In this document: positions 24,559 to 32,691 of the stretch, in pieces | Numbering within the stretch: position 1 is the first letter of the stretch | Layout: each line of letters starts with the position of its first letter | From: Duganella margarita | GTDB taxonomy: Bacteria; Pseudomonadota; Gammaproteobacteria; Burkholderiales; Burkholderiaceae_D | Assembly: GCF_009857535.1 (NCBI RefSeq) | Contig: NZ_WWCS01000019.1 | Location: forward strand, 41,269 to 105,268 | Direction: 5' to 3' | DNA length: 64,000 nucleotides | Made by a program: the position numbers and the translations under genes | Notes under the pieces: generated by a model | Databases searched by the model: none | What the model was told of the DNA's origin: nothing | Seen by the model: the letters and a program-made list of their open reading frames with translations, nothing else

Positions 24559-25103
24559 GTGGCCAGTAGCTCGGCTGTCGAACGCACATGGCCAAGTATC
24601 GGGAAGATGGTCTGTACCGAGAACTGGTGCATCTCCGCCTTGATGCTGGACATGGCGTCTTCTGCGAACATCAGCGCGTAGCCCAGATCCTGCGCTGCGC
24701 GCGCGGTGGATTCCACGCCGAAGTTGGTGGCGATGCCGCCCAGGATGATGGTCTTGATGCCGCGCCGGCGTAGTTGCTGCTCCAGCGAGGTGCCGTGGAA
24801 CGCGCCCCATTGGCGCTTGTCGATGACGATGTCGCCCGGCTGCATGCCGGCAGCGTCGACAATCTCCCAGGCCTGCGGCGGCAGCGGCGCGGCGGATGGA
24901 TCGCGGTTCACCGAAACGTCGCCGGGCTGCGGCAGCAGTTCGTTCACCAGCACGCGGACGTAGACCACCGTGCCGCCCTTGCCGCGTACCGCGTCCGCCA
25001 GGCGCGCGCCGTTTTCCACCACCTGTTGCGCGGAATGCGGCGCCAGCGTGCGCGCCACGTTGCTATGTTGAAGATCAATTAATACCAGTGCTGTCGTTTC
25101 CAT
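24549..25103 (-). CDS. Isochorismatase-fold protein lacking the catalytic cysteine (YecD-like)
   Basis: A 184-residue protein of the isochorismatase-like hydrolase superfamily. Asp10 (LVLIDLQ) and Lys96 (VIDKRQWGAF) of the cysteine-hydrolase triad are present, but the Cys position holds Gly129 in IATNFGVESTARAA. The same Cys-to-Gly change occurs in E. coli YecD and in true isochorismatases such as PhzD, which act without a thiol. Amidase chemistry is thus unlikely; vinyl-ether hydrolysis or a non-catalytic role is possible. The AAGGAG ribosome site lies 8 nt before the ATG. It is divergent from a TetR gene, with one operator palindrome between them. Confidence 0.82.
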   Translation of the reverse strand: METTALVLIDLQHSNVARTLAPHSAQQVVENGARLADAVRGKGGTVVYVRVLVNELLPQPGDVSVNRDPSAAPLPPQAWEIVDAAGMQPGDIVIDKRQWGAFHGTSLEQQLRRRGIKTIILGGIATNFGVESTARAAQDLGYALMFAEDAMSSIKAEMHQFSVQTIFPILGHVRSTAELLATIG

Positions 25104-25122
25104 GGTTTGCGCTCCTTGAATG

Positions 25123-25136
25123 TGAGGATATCCTCA
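25123..25136. promoter_or_regulatory. TetR operator 1: perfect 14-bp palindrome
   Basis: TGAGGATATCCTCA is a perfect palindrome 20 nt upstream of the isochorismatase-fold gene start and 25 nt upstream of the TetR start. A near-identical copy lies 33 bp away. Its position in the divergent promoter region makes it the likely binding site of the adjacent TetR protein. Confidence 0.75.
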
Positions 25137-25155
25137 TATATTGTAGCTTATAATG

Positions 25156-25169
25156 TGAGGATGTCCTCA
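25156..25169. promoter_or_regulatory. TetR operator 2, overlapping the tetR start codon
   Basis: TGAGGATGTCCTCA differs from operator 1 at one base and contains the ATG (25161-25163) of the TetR gene. The two sites are spaced 33 bp, about three helical turns. A TATAAT hexamer at 25149-25154 lies between them; a start 6-7 nt downstream would fall on the ATG itself, so the TetR message may be leaderless and its own operator may cover both promoter and start codon. Confidence 0.7.
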
Positions 25170-25778
25170 GATACTCAAAAACGGCGTAAGCCGCAGCAGT
25201 TGCGTGGCGAGCAGCGGATGGCCGCGATGCTGGATGCCGCCGCCGCTGTCTTCGCAGAATCCGGCTTCGACGCCGCCACCATGACCGCCATCGCCGAGCG
25301 TTCCGGCTCGTCGATCGGCGCCCTTTATCAATACTTCCCCAACAAGCTGACGCTGGCCCGTGCGCTGCGCGAACAGTATGGCGAAGACATGGCGCAGCGC
25401 TGGAGCGGCCTGACAACCGATGCGGCACATCTGAGCGTCAACGCGCTGGCGGACCGGGTATTCGATTTGATGATCGGTTTCTTTGACGAGCATCCGGCCT
25501 ATTTCGCGCTGCTCAACGCCACGCTGGGCTACCAGCGCAGCGCCGACGCGCGCCAGCGTTTGCGGGCGCAATTCGGCGCGGTGTTAAGGCAGAAAAATCC
25601 GGAGATGGAGGAGGAAGAAGCGCTGCGCACCGCCAATGTGGCGCTGCAGATCGTGAAGGGATTGAATCCGCTTTACGCGCAAGCCAGTGCGGCGGAGCGC
25701 CGCAAACTGGTGGCGGAATTCAAGCTGGCCTTGCAGGCCTACCTGAAAATCCGCCTGCATAAATCATCTGCCGGCTAA
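25161..25778 (+). CDS. TetR-family transcriptional regulator
   Basis: A 205-residue TetR regulator. The N-terminal helix-turn-helix (about residues 14-60) reads MLDAAAAVFAESGFDAATM followed by TAIAERSGSSIGALYQYFPNK, textbook TetR. The C-terminal ligand-binding domain is helical. I choose the ATG at 25161, giving MSSDTQKRRKPQQLRGEQR, because the longer frame would translate the operator region. It probably represses itself and the divergent isochorismatase-fold gene through the two palindromes. The convergent dipeptidase gene abuts its stop codon with no spacer. Confidence 0.92.
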   Translation: MSSDTQKRRKPQQLRGEQRMAAMLDAAAAVFAESGFDAATMTAIAERSGSSIGALYQYFPNKLTLARALREQYGEDMAQRWSGLTTDAAHLSVNALADRVFDLMIGFFDEHPAYFALLNATLGYQRSADARQRLRAQFGAVLRQKNPEMEEEEALRTANVALQIVKGLNPLYAQASAAERRKLVAEFKLALQAYLKIRLHKSSAG

Positions 25779-26771
25779 TCAGGCGGCTTGAGCCAGCGCC
25801 GCCTCGGCCGCGCCCCAGACCTGCTGCGCCACGCGCATCATGTTGCGGCCCAGGACCAGCTCCGCCTCGGTCTCGCTCATGCCGGCGCGGCGCAATGCGG
25901 CCGGCAGTTCGCGCCAGACCTCTGGCGGCGTAAAGCTGGGCGGCTTGTCGGCGCTGTAGCCGGCGGACGCGGGCCACCAGTGCGAAGGATCGAAATCGCC
26001 GGGCGGCGTGTCGTCCAGACCTGGCTGCTGGAAGCAGATATCCAGGCCGATGCCCGCATGCTTGATGCCCACCAGATCCGCGATGTAGGCCACATGGCGC
26101 GCCACGTCGTTGGCGTCCGGCTGCGCGCTGCCGAGGAAGAAGGAGAGGCCGGACACGCACACCACGCCGCCGGTCGCAGCGCAGGCGCGGATCTGTTCAT
26201 CGGTGACGTTGCGGCCATGCTGCACCAGCGTGTACGGATTGGCGTGGCTGAATATCACCGGATGCGACGAGGCGTTCATGATCTCCAGGCTGCACAGGCG
26301 CCCGGTATGCGAGCAATCCATCAGGATGCCGTTCTGGTTAACCGCTTCCACCATGCGCTGGCCGAGCGGCGTCAGGCCGCGCGCGACGTCATGGCAGCCG
26401 TCCGCCACGCTGTTATTGCGGTTGTAGGCAAAGTGCATCTGGCGCACGCCCAGTTGCGCATACAGCGCCACCATGTCCGGCTGCTCCAGCAGCGGCAGCG
26501 CGCCTTCCAGGTCGAAGCTGATCGCCATGCGGCCGTCGGCGGCGGCCTGGATGATGTCGTCCACGCTGGAGACCAGCGCATAGCGTTCCGGATCGGCGGC
26601 GATGGTGGCGCGGTAGCCGGCGATGACCGACATTACCTGCGACAGCGGATTCATGTCGGCGCCGACGTTCAACGACACATAATTGACCCCGGCCGCATGC
26701 AGCCGGTGCACAGGCGTGAAGTCGGCCAGCGGATGCTGTGGCAGGCAGGCATGGGCGTCCCAATTGATCAT
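25779..26771 (-). CDS. Membrane dipeptidase (renal dipeptidase family, M19)
   Basis: A 330-residue TIM-barrel zinc peptidase of family M19. The first metal motif appears as NWDAHAC near the N-terminus, the bridging Glu in ISFDLEGALPLLE, and the metal His residues in MDCSHTGRL and VIFSHANPY; IGLDICFQQPG supplies the late Asp. Members cleave dipeptides, including D-amino-acid dipeptides. The second residue of the usual HxD pair looks replaced by Cys (HAC), which could weaken the site. No signal peptide is visible, so it is probably cytosolic. The start at 26771 is chosen since the longer frame upstream overlaps the divergent gene. Confidence 0.85.
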   Translation of the reverse strand: MINWDAHACLPQHPLADFTPVHRLHAAGVNYVSLNVGADMNPLSQVMSVIAGYRATIAADPERYALVSSVDDIIQAAADGRMAISFDLEGALPLLEQPDMVALYAQLGVRQMHFAYNRNNSVADGCHDVARGLTPLGQRMVEAVNQNGILMDCSHTGRLCSLEIMNASSHPVIFSHANPYTLVQHGRNVTDEQIRACAATGGVVCVSGLSFFLGSAQPDANDVARHVAYIADLVGIKHAGIGLDICFQQPGLDDTPPGDFDPSHWWPASAGYSADKPPSFTPPEVWRELPAALRRAGMSETEAELVLGRNMMRVAQQVWGAAEAALAQAA

Positions 26772-26841
26772 GGTAGTTTTCTTTGTCAAAACGGCTATTC
26801 TGAATGATAATGCATTCAATGACGATAACGGAGAAATTCTC

Positions 26842-27216
26842 ATGCGTTTGTCCGGTTTGACGCTATTGGCTGCATTGTCCGCCGGCGCGCAAGCGCAGAC
26901 TGCGGAAAAAGATCCGTATCTTGATGCCGCGGTGTCAGCGCAGCAGGTCAAGGCGCTGCAGGAGCATACCGATCCGGCTGTGAAGAAGGTGGTGACCGAA
27001 GCCATCGCCTCCGAGCCGAGGCCGCAGCCTTTGCTGCAAAGCGAGCCGGCATTCAGCGTTGCCAAATCGAACATGATGACCGCAGCCTTTAACGAAGCCA
27101 AGGTGCCGGACTGCCTGCATTCGGAAGGCCTGAAGCGGCAGCCGACCTTTTTCCTCTCTGGATATCTGGCGCTGCCGTTCATCGCTGTCGCCGCCTTGCG
27201 CGGAGTGTGCAACTAG
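26842..27216 (+). CDS. Small exported protein of unknown function
   Basis: A 124-residue protein with a signal peptide (MRLSGLTLLAALSAGAQAQ, cleavage near residue 19). The mature part has a helical stretch (VSAQQVKALQEHTDPAVKKV), two cysteines (PDCLH and the C-terminal GVCN) and a late hydrophobic segment (FFLSGYLALPFIAVAALRG) that could anchor it in a membrane or form a hairpin. I do not recognise the family. It is divergent from the dipeptidase and precedes rhlE by 42 nt. A GGAG ribosome site lies 8 nt before the ATG. Confidence 0.65.
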   Translation: MRLSGLTLLAALSAGAQAQTAEKDPYLDAAVSAQQVKALQEHTDPAVKKVVTEAIASEPRPQPLLQSEPAFSVAKSNMMTAAFNEAKVPDCLHSEGLKRQPTFFLSGYLALPFIAVAALRGVCN

Positions 27217-27258
27217 CATGCTTTATACTGTCGCCTGATTTCTTTCATTTAGGCCGAT

Positions 27259-28515
27259 ATGTCTTTTTCCACACTGGGCCTTGCTCCCTCCCTGCTCAAC
27301 GCCATTACCGAAATCGGTTACGAAGAGCCGACCGCCATCCAGCGCGCCGCCATTCCCGCCATCCTGCGCGGCGAGGATGTGCTGGGCGCCGCGCAAACCG
27401 GCTCCGGCAAGACGGCCGCCTTCGCGCTGCCACTGCTGCAATCGCTGCTGGATAACCGCGACGGTCCGCGCCAGCTGCATGGCCTGGTGCTGGTGCCGAC
27501 GCGCGAACTGGCGGTGCAGGTGGGCGAGTCGATCCGCAAGCTGGTGTCCCACCTGAATATGCCGGTCAAAGTCGCCATCGTGTTCGGCGGCGTGTCGATC
27601 AACCCGCAGATGATGGCGCTGCGCGGCGGCGCCGACATCGTGGTTGCCACGCCTGGCCGCCTGCTGGACCTGATCGACCACAACGCGCTGAAGATCTCGC
27701 GCGTCTCCATGCTGGTGCTGGACGAGGCGGACCGCCTGCTGGACCTGGGCTTCAGCGAGGAATTGAACCGCATCCTGGAGCTGCTGCCCAAGCAGCGCCA
27801 GAACCTGTTCTTCTCCGCCACCTTTCCGCCGGCGGTGCAAAAGCTGGCCGACGGCATCCTGCATCAGCCATCGCGCATCGAAGTGCTGTCCGAGCCGTCC
27901 AGCAAACCGGATATCGTGCAGCGCGCGATTGCGGTCGATGTGCCGCGCCGTACCATGCTGCTCAAGCACCTGATCCAGGAGCATAAGTGGCGCGGCGTGA
28001 TGGTCTTCGTCGCCACCAAGTATGCTGCCGATCACGTGGCCGACAAATTGAATCGCAACGGCATCCATGCCGCCTCCTTCCACGGTGAATTGAGCCAGGG
28101 CGCACGGACCCAGACACTGACCGATTTCCGCTCCGGCTATCTGCAGGTGCTGGTGGCAACCGATGTGGCGGCGCGCGGCATCGACATTGCGCGCTTGCCG
28201 GCGGTAGTCAACTATGACCTGCCGCGTTCCGCCGTCGACTACACGCACCGCATCGGCCGCACCGGCCGCGCAGGTGAAAGTGGCGTGGCGATCAGCTTTG
28301 TGACGGCGGAATCGGAGCCACATTTCCGCCTGATCGAGAAACGCCAGGAGCAACGCGTGCCACGCGAGACCATCGCCGGTTTCGAGCAAACGGAAACGGC
28401 GGCGCCGGTCAGCGCCGTCACCGACGTGGAAAACGGCGGCATCAAGGGCAAACGCAAGAGCAAGAAGGACAAGCTGCGCGAAGCCGCCGCTGCCGCCGGC
28501 GAGGCAGGCGAATAA
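27259..28515 (+). CDS. rhlE: DEAD-box RNA helicase, RhlE-like
   Basis: A 418-residue ATP-dependent RNA helicase. All family motifs are in order: Q motif (FSTLGL and PTAIQRAAIP), motif I AAQTGSGKTAAF, Ia PTRELAVQV, GG, TPGRLLD, motif II VLDEADRLLD, motif III FSATF, then in the second RecA domain VATDVAARGIDI and HRIGRTGRAG. The C-terminal extension is short and basic (GKRKSKKDKLRE) with an Ala tail, as in compact RhlE proteins that act in ribosome assembly and RNA decay. Its stop abuts that of the convergent GlxA-type regulator. Confidence 0.92.
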   Translation: MSFSTLGLAPSLLNAITEIGYEEPTAIQRAAIPAILRGEDVLGAAQTGSGKTAAFALPLLQSLLDNRDGPRQLHGLVLVPTRELAVQVGESIRKLVSHLNMPVKVAIVFGGVSINPQMMALRGGADIVVATPGRLLDLIDHNALKISRVSMLVLDEADRLLDLGFSEELNRILELLPKQRQNLFFSATFPPAVQKLADGILHQPSRIEVLSEPSSKPDIVQRAIAVDVPRRTMLLKHLIQEHKWRGVMVFVATKYAADHVADKLNRNGIHAASFHGELSQGARTQTLTDFRSGYLQVLVATDVAARGIDIARLPAVVNYDLPRSAVDYTHRIGRTGRAGESGVAISFVTAESEPHFRLIEKRQEQRVPRETIAGFEQTETAAPVSAVTDVENGGIKGKRKSKKDKLREAAAAAGEAGE

Positions 28516-29469
28516 TCAGGCAGCGCCGGCCCGGAACTGGCGGCGATAGTCGGACGGTGAGGTAAGCAGCACGGCGCGGAAGTGCTGGCGCAGCGACAGT
28601 GCCGAACCGAAGCCGGCTTCCTGCGCCACCAGCTCGATCGAGGCGTCGCTGCTTTCCAGCAGCCGCTGGGCATGCGCCACGCGCTGGTTCAGCAGCCATT
28701 GCTTGAACGAGGTGCCGGTGGCGTCGCGGAAGTGGCGCGTGAAATTACGGCGGCTCATGGCGGCGCGCGCGGCCAGCGCGTCGATGCTGTGGTTATCCGC
28801 CAGATGGCGGTTGACCCAGTCCAGCACCTGCGTAAAGCGGTCGTCGCTGCCGCTCACAGGTACTGGACGCTCGATGAATTGCGCCTGTCCACCCTGACGG
28901 TGCGGCGCCACCACCAATTGCCGCGCCACCTGGTTTGCCGCGTCGGCGCCGCACAACTGGCGTAGCAGATACAGGCAGCAGTCCAGGCCCGCCGCCACGC
29001 CGGCGGAGGTCAATACATCATCATCCACATACAATACTTCGCGGTCGACCACGACGGCGGGATGGCGTTCGGCCAGCGCGTCGGCATACGCCCAGTGGGT
29101 GGTGGCGCTGCGGCCATCCAGCAAGCCCGCCTCCGCCAGCGGGAAGGCGCCCAGGCACAGACCGACGATGCGGGCGCCGCGCTTGTGTGCGCGTTTCAGC
29201 GCTTCCAGCAGTGCTGCTGGCGCTGGCCGGCAGTCGTCGTGCCAGGTCGGAAGGATGACGATATCGGCGCGGCTAAGTGTCTGTAGTCCATGCTGGACGC
29301 TGATGTCGAAACCGCCGGTGGTGCGCAGCGGCGATGGATCGGGCGAGCAGATTTTGAGGTCGAACGCGGCGTCGCGGAACACCATGCCCGGAACGGACAG
29401 GTGGAAGGGCGTGATGCCGTCAAAGGCGATGACGGCGATTCGGTGGCGTTTTGCAGTGGGCGCGTTCAT
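28516..29469 (-). CDS. GlxA-type regulator (DJ-1/PfpI domain plus AraC helix-turn-helix)
   Basis: A 317-residue two-domain regulator. Residues about 10-175 form a DJ-1/PfpI (class I amidotransferase-like) sensor domain with the nucleophile-elbow cysteine in IVGLCLGAFPLAEAG. Residues about 215-312 form an AraC-type double helix-turn-helix (IDALAARAAMSRRNFTRHFR, VAQEAGFGSALSLRQHFR). Related proteins sense nitrogen-containing metabolites such as choline or glycine betaine derivatives. It is divergent from a cysteine hydrolase gene, 91 bp between starts, so that enzyme is its most likely target. The start at 29469 gives the standard N-terminus. Confidence 0.9.
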   Translation of the reverse strand: MNAPTAKRHRIAVIAFDGITPFHLSVPGMVFRDAAFDLKICSPDPSPLRTTGGFDISVQHGLQTLSRADIVILPTWHDDCRPAPAALLEALKRAHKRGARIVGLCLGAFPLAEAGLLDGRSATTHWAYADALAERHPAVVVDREVLYVDDDVLTSAGVAAGLDCCLYLLRQLCGADAANQVARQLVVAPHRQGGQAQFIERPVPVSGSDDRFTQVLDWVNRHLADNHSIDALAARAAMSRRNFTRHFRDATGTSFKQWLLNQRVAHAQRLLESSDASIELVAQEAGFGSALSLRQHFRAVLLTSPSDYRRQFRAGAA

Positions 29470-29560
29470 GGCCCGATTATATCGTATGTATGCCTTCGGG
29501 CCGCTGTTGGCGCGGCGCTGCAAGGCGCAAAATAGGCTCATTAACCAACCGGAGAATATG

Positions 29561-30184
29561 ATGCGCCGAGCCTTGATCGTCATTGATGTGCAAAACGAAT
29601 ACTTCAGCGGCAATATGAAGATTGAATATCCGCCGGTGGATGTGACGCTGCCGAACATCACGCGGGCGATGGATGCTGCCCGCGCCGCCGATATCCCGGT
29701 GGTGGTGGTGCAGCACGACGCGCCGGAGCAGTCGCCGATTTTCGCCAAGGGATCGCCGGGCTGGCAGCTGCATGACGAGGTGGCGAAGCGCGCGGCCAGC
29801 TACCGTGTCAACAAAACCTATGCCAGCGTGTTCACTGGCACCGGTCTTGCGGCGTGGCTGGCGGAGCATGAGGTCGACACGCTGACCATCGTTGGTTACA
29901 TGACGCATAACTGCGACGCCGCCACCATCTACGAGGCGGCGCACAAAGGATTGACGGTGGAATTCCTGGCCGACGCCAGCGGTTCGCCGTCCTACGAAAA
30001 CGCGGCCGGCAAGGCCAGCGCGGAAGAGATACACCGCGTATTCAGCACGGTGTTCCATTCCGGCTTTGCCGCCGTGGCCAGCACCGATGCATGGATCGCC
30101 ACAGTGGCCGAGGGCAAGGCGCTGGAGCGCGACAATATCTACCTGTCGGTCCAGCGCGCGCAATCACGACAGGCTGCTGGCTAA
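29561..30184 (+). CDS. Cysteine hydrolase, isochorismatase superfamily
   Basis: A 207-residue amidohydrolase of the isochorismatase-like superfamily with the complete triad: Asp9 in VIDVQNEYF, Lys in VNKTYASVF and Cys in YMTHNCDAATIYEA. It should hydrolyse a small amide through a thioester intermediate; the substrate is unknown. This contrasts with the cysteine-less relative at 24549-25103. Two adjacent ATGs exist (29558 and 29561); GGAG at 29551 gives the better spacing to 29561. It is divergent from the GlxA-type regulator and its stop overlaps that of the SUI1 gene by 4 nt. Confidence 0.88.
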   Translation: MRRALIVIDVQNEYFSGNMKIEYPPVDVTLPNITRAMDAARAADIPVVVVQHDAPEQSPIFAKGSPGWQLHDEVAKRAASYRVNKTYASVFTGTGLAAWLAEHEVDTLTIVGYMTHNCDAATIYEAAHKGLTVEFLADASGSPSYENAAGKASAEEIHRVFSTVFHSGFAAVASTDAWIATVAEGKALERDNIYLSVQRAQSRQAAG

Positions 30185-30525
30185 CCGCCCACGCGTTTGG
30201 GCTTGTGGCCGAGTTTAGTCAGTTCGGCCAGCACGCGTTCGCAATGGTCGCCCTGGATTTCGAGCACGCCGTCCTTGACGGTGCCGCCGGAACCGCAGGC
30301 GCTGCGCAGCTGCTTGCCCAATGCTGCCAGCGCGTCGGCATCCAGCGGCAGGCCGCGCACCAGCGTGACGGTCTTGCCGCCGCGTCCCTTGGATTCGCGC
30401 GACACGCGCACATTGCCGTCGCCGGCCGGTTTGGCCTTGGCGGCGCTCTTGCAGTCGCAGTCGGTCAGCGGCTTGCGGCAGTCAGGGCACATGCGGCCCG
30501 TTTCGGTGGAATAGACGAGCGCCAT
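30181..30525 (-). CDS. SUI1/eIF1-like translation factor YciH
   Basis: A 114-residue protein of the SUI1 family. The C-terminal SUI1 fold (about residues 38-110) contains KGRGGKTVTLVRGLP, LRSACGSGGTVKDGVLEIQGDH and the ending LTKLGHKPKRVGG. The N-terminus has a CPDC..PLTDCDC cysteine cluster that could bind zinc; this is common in bacterial YciH-type proteins. E. coli YciH influences initiation fidelity. It starts 3 nt after the nucleoside hydrolase stop and so is the last gene of the mla-type operon or at least coupled to the hydrolase. Confidence 0.9.
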   Translation of the reverse strand: MALVYSTETGRMCPDCRKPLTDCDCKSAAKAKPAGDGNVRVSRESKGRGGKTVTLVRGLPLDADALAALGKQLRSACGSGGTVKDGVLEIQGDHCERVLAELTKLGHKPKRVGG

Positions 30526-30528
30526 GGC

Positions 30529-31503
30529 TTAATCCTTCAACAGTCGTGGCATAAAGATCTCGAAGAATCGCTTCTGGTCAGATGCAAGGCATACCTGCGC
30601 ATTCGGCTTGCCCGCCTGTTCGCGGGTGTAGCCATCCTTGTCCACCACGATATGCAGCGGCGTTAGGTGGCAGACAGCGGGATCGAGCAGCCACGCCACC
30701 GGCACCACGTCAAACAGAGATGGCATATTGCTGGACCACGGCTGGTAAGCATCGATCCATTGATGGTAGAGCAGCGCCAGTTGGTCGGTGACCGCCGAGC
30801 CGTGGCCGAGCAGGGCGTTGCGTTCCACTTCATCCAGGCGGATTTGGGTGGAGTCGACCGGCATCATCACGATCGGCACGCCGGCGGTGAACAGCTTTTG
30901 CGCGCCGGCGATGTCGGAGACGATGTTGTATTCCTTGTCGGCCGGGCGTGATGGCACGTATTGCGATTTGCGATAGCCGCTGCGCACCGAACCGCCCATC
31001 ATGACCACTTGTTTGAGTTTGCCGAAGGTGGCGGCGTCGCGCTCGATGGCGGCGCCGATGTTGGTCAGCGGGCCGAGGGCCAGCAATGTGATCTGGCCGG
31101 GCTGGCGCTTGATCTGATCCAGCATGAAACCGATGGCGTCCACCGGCGGCAGCGCTTTGCCGCGCTGCGCGTAGCGGGCTTGCGTGAAGGGCTGCGGGTT
31201 GTTGGTGGTGCGGACGCCTTGTGCGACCGGGATCTGGCTGTGGCCTGTTTCGCGCAGCATGCGTTCCAGCAGTTGCGCGCGCAATGCGGTGTCGCCCCAG
31301 GCAGTAGTGATGCCGACGATCTCGATCTCCGGGCTTTGCAGCAGCAGGCCGAGGGCGAAGGCGTCGTCGATGTCGTCGCCGATGTCCATGTCGACGATGA
31401 CTTTTTGCGGCGCGGCCGCCTGCGCAGGAACACCCAGCATCGCGCAAGACAGTGCCAGCACGTTGAACAGCCCGCGCAGCGGCCGGGCAAGGTTATAAGC
31501 CAT
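30529..31503 (-). CDS. Exported nucleoside hydrolase (IU-NH family)
   Basis: A 324-residue inosine-uridine-preferring-type nucleoside hydrolase with a signal peptide (about residues 1-29, LALSCAMLGVPAQA). The calcium-binding DxDxxxD-type cluster is VIVDMDIGDDIDDAFAL; usual members read DTDPGxDD, so the third residue is changed. Further signatures are LALGPLTNIGAAI, VVMMGGSVR and the substrate-binding NIVSDIAGAQ. An exported form would cleave extracellular or periplasmic nucleosides to base and ribose. It follows the DUF2867 gene by 31 nt and precedes the SUI1 gene by 3 nt. Confidence 0.88.
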   Translation of the reverse strand: MAYNLARPLRGLFNVLALSCAMLGVPAQAAAPQKVIVDMDIGDDIDDAFALGLLLQSPEIEIVGITTAWGDTALRAQLLERMLRETGHSQIPVAQGVRTTNNPQPFTQARYAQRGKALPPVDAIGFMLDQIKRQPGQITLLALGPLTNIGAAIERDAATFGKLKQVVMMGGSVRSGYRKSQYVPSRPADKEYNIVSDIAGAQKLFTAGVPIVMMPVDSTQIRLDEVERNALLGHGSAVTDQLALLYHQWIDAYQPWSSNMPSLFDVVPVAWLLDPAVCHLTPLHIVVDKDGYTREQAGKPNAQVCLASDQKRFFEIFMPRLLKD

Positions 31504-31534
31504 GTAAGTCCTCGATTCGTTGGAAGCGGGGATT

Positions 31535-32044
31535 TTACAGGAAGCGGGCGTTCCTCAGCGTGGCCGGCACAATGCGGCGGTGGGCCGGCGCTACGAACAG
31601 CATGTAGATGCGGCCCAGCGCATTACGGGTGTGCACCACCGTGCTGACGGCCACCTTGTCGGTCAGCTTGCAGACCGAGACTTCCACGTTCAGGTGCTTG
31701 TCGGAGTCGCCAAGGATGACTTCCTGGTCGCTAAGGTAGACAATGGAGAAGATGCCGACACGGTCGCCCACTCGGTAGGCGCTGGCCGGCTTGGCGCTAT
31801 CGGTGTCGCCCAGTGCGCCCAGGTTTTTCAGGCCCACCAGCTGCACGATGCGGTTACGCAGCGTCATCATGGCGTTCACCCAGCGCGGCGTGGCGGCCAC
31901 CACTTTCAGATAAAGCGCCAGCGCGGACTCGGAGGTCGGCGCGATGTCTATCTGATAGCAATCGTGAAAGTCCGCGCCGCGCAGGTGCTGGGCGATTTCA
32001 GTGTGTTGCGGTATGGCCGTGGTGGCGATGGTGGCGGTGGTCAT
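31535..32044 (-). CDS. DUF2867 family protein
   Basis: A 169-residue protein matching the DUF2867 pattern: FHDCYQIDI, ALALYLKVVAATPRWVNAMM, LRNRIVQLVGLKNLGAL, YRVGDRVGIFSIVYLSDQEV, LGDSDKHLNVEVSV, then STVVHTRNALGRIYMLFVAP and HRRIVPATL near the end. There is no signal peptide. The family has no established function. It starts within the stop codon of the lipoprotein gene (ATGA, 32044-32041), so it is translationally coupled to the MCE operon, which suggests a role in lipid or envelope biology. The start at 32044 is fixed by this overlap. Confidence 0.85.
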   Translation of the reverse strand: MTTATIATTAIPQHTEIAQHLRGADFHDCYQIDIAPTSESALALYLKVVAATPRWVNAMMTLRNRIVQLVGLKNLGALGDTDSAKPASAYRVGDRVGIFSIVYLSDQEVILGDSDKHLNVEVSVCKLTDKVAVSTVVHTRNALGRIYMLFVAPAHRRIVPATLRNARFL

Positions 32045-32691
32045 TTGGCGGTAATCAGGTCGATGCGGCGTTTGATGCGTTGGGCTTCGGCGCTGTCGCC
32101 GGCTTGTTCTGCGCGCATAGCCTGTACGCCCAGCCAGGCCAGCAGCGGCCGGCGCCAGCCCTGGGTGGACGCGGTGTCCACGGCGTCCGCCAGCACCGGC
32201 GGGCTGGCTTTGCCGGCGCGTAGCAGCACGCCGCTGGCGACCAGCTTCGATAAAGGATCGGTGATGGCCTGCACCGCGCTGGCGGCGGCTGCATCGCTCG
32301 TTGCTGCGGCCACCGGCTGATGTTGCGCGGGCAGCAGGGCGGCGTCGCTGGCGGTGGCGCGTCCGGCCAGATAGGCGGCATAGGCGCGGTCGGCGGGGCT
32401 GGCGTCTTGCGCCAGTTTGTCGAAGCCGGCGCAGTCCTCGAATACCAGCGCGGCCACGCGGGCAGCGCATTGCGTCAGTTCGGCGCGGATGATCAGATCG
32501 ACCTTGCCGGTGCTGGACAAGGCTTCGCGGGCGCGCTTGTATTCGGCCGCTTCCACGCGGGTGTTGCCCTCCATGTAGGCGGCGGTGGCGCGGTCGATGC
32601 CATTTTTGGCGTTCATTTGCCAGTCGGGCACGGTCGGGTTGTTGCCGCAGGCGGCTAATAATAGGGTGGTGATGACGATGCTCTTCTTCAT
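32041..32691 (-). CDS. Lipoprotein of an MCE transport operon
   Basis: A 216-residue lipoprotein: KKSIVITTLLLAACGNN contains a good lipobox (LAAC), with the lipidated Cys at residue 15. The mature part is predicted helical and Ala-rich, with several Cys (LTQCAAR, FEDCAGF). It does not show the features of the PqiC-type auxiliary lipoprotein family that often accompanies MCE proteins, and I do not recognise the family. Position +2 after Cys is Gly, which in E. coli favours outer-membrane sorting. Its start overlaps the MCE stop and its stop overlaps the DUF2867 start, both as ATGA. Confidence 0.8.
   Translation of the reverse strand: MKKSIVITTLLLAACGNNPTVPDWQMNAKNGIDRATAAYMEGNTRVEAAEYKRAREALSSTGKVDLIIRAELTQCAARVAALVFEDCAGFDKLAQDASPADRAYAAYLAGRATASDAALLPAQHQPVAAATSDAAAASAVQAITDPLSKLVASGVLLRAGKASPPVLADAVDTASTQGWRRPLLAWLGVQAMRAEQAGDSAEAQRIKRRIDLITAK

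Noticed and set aside
26795..26820. Fur-box-like sequence (GATAATGCATTC) between the dipeptidase and the small exported protein
   Set aside because: Only about half of the 19-bp consensus matches at the best register, and neither neighbour is iron-related.
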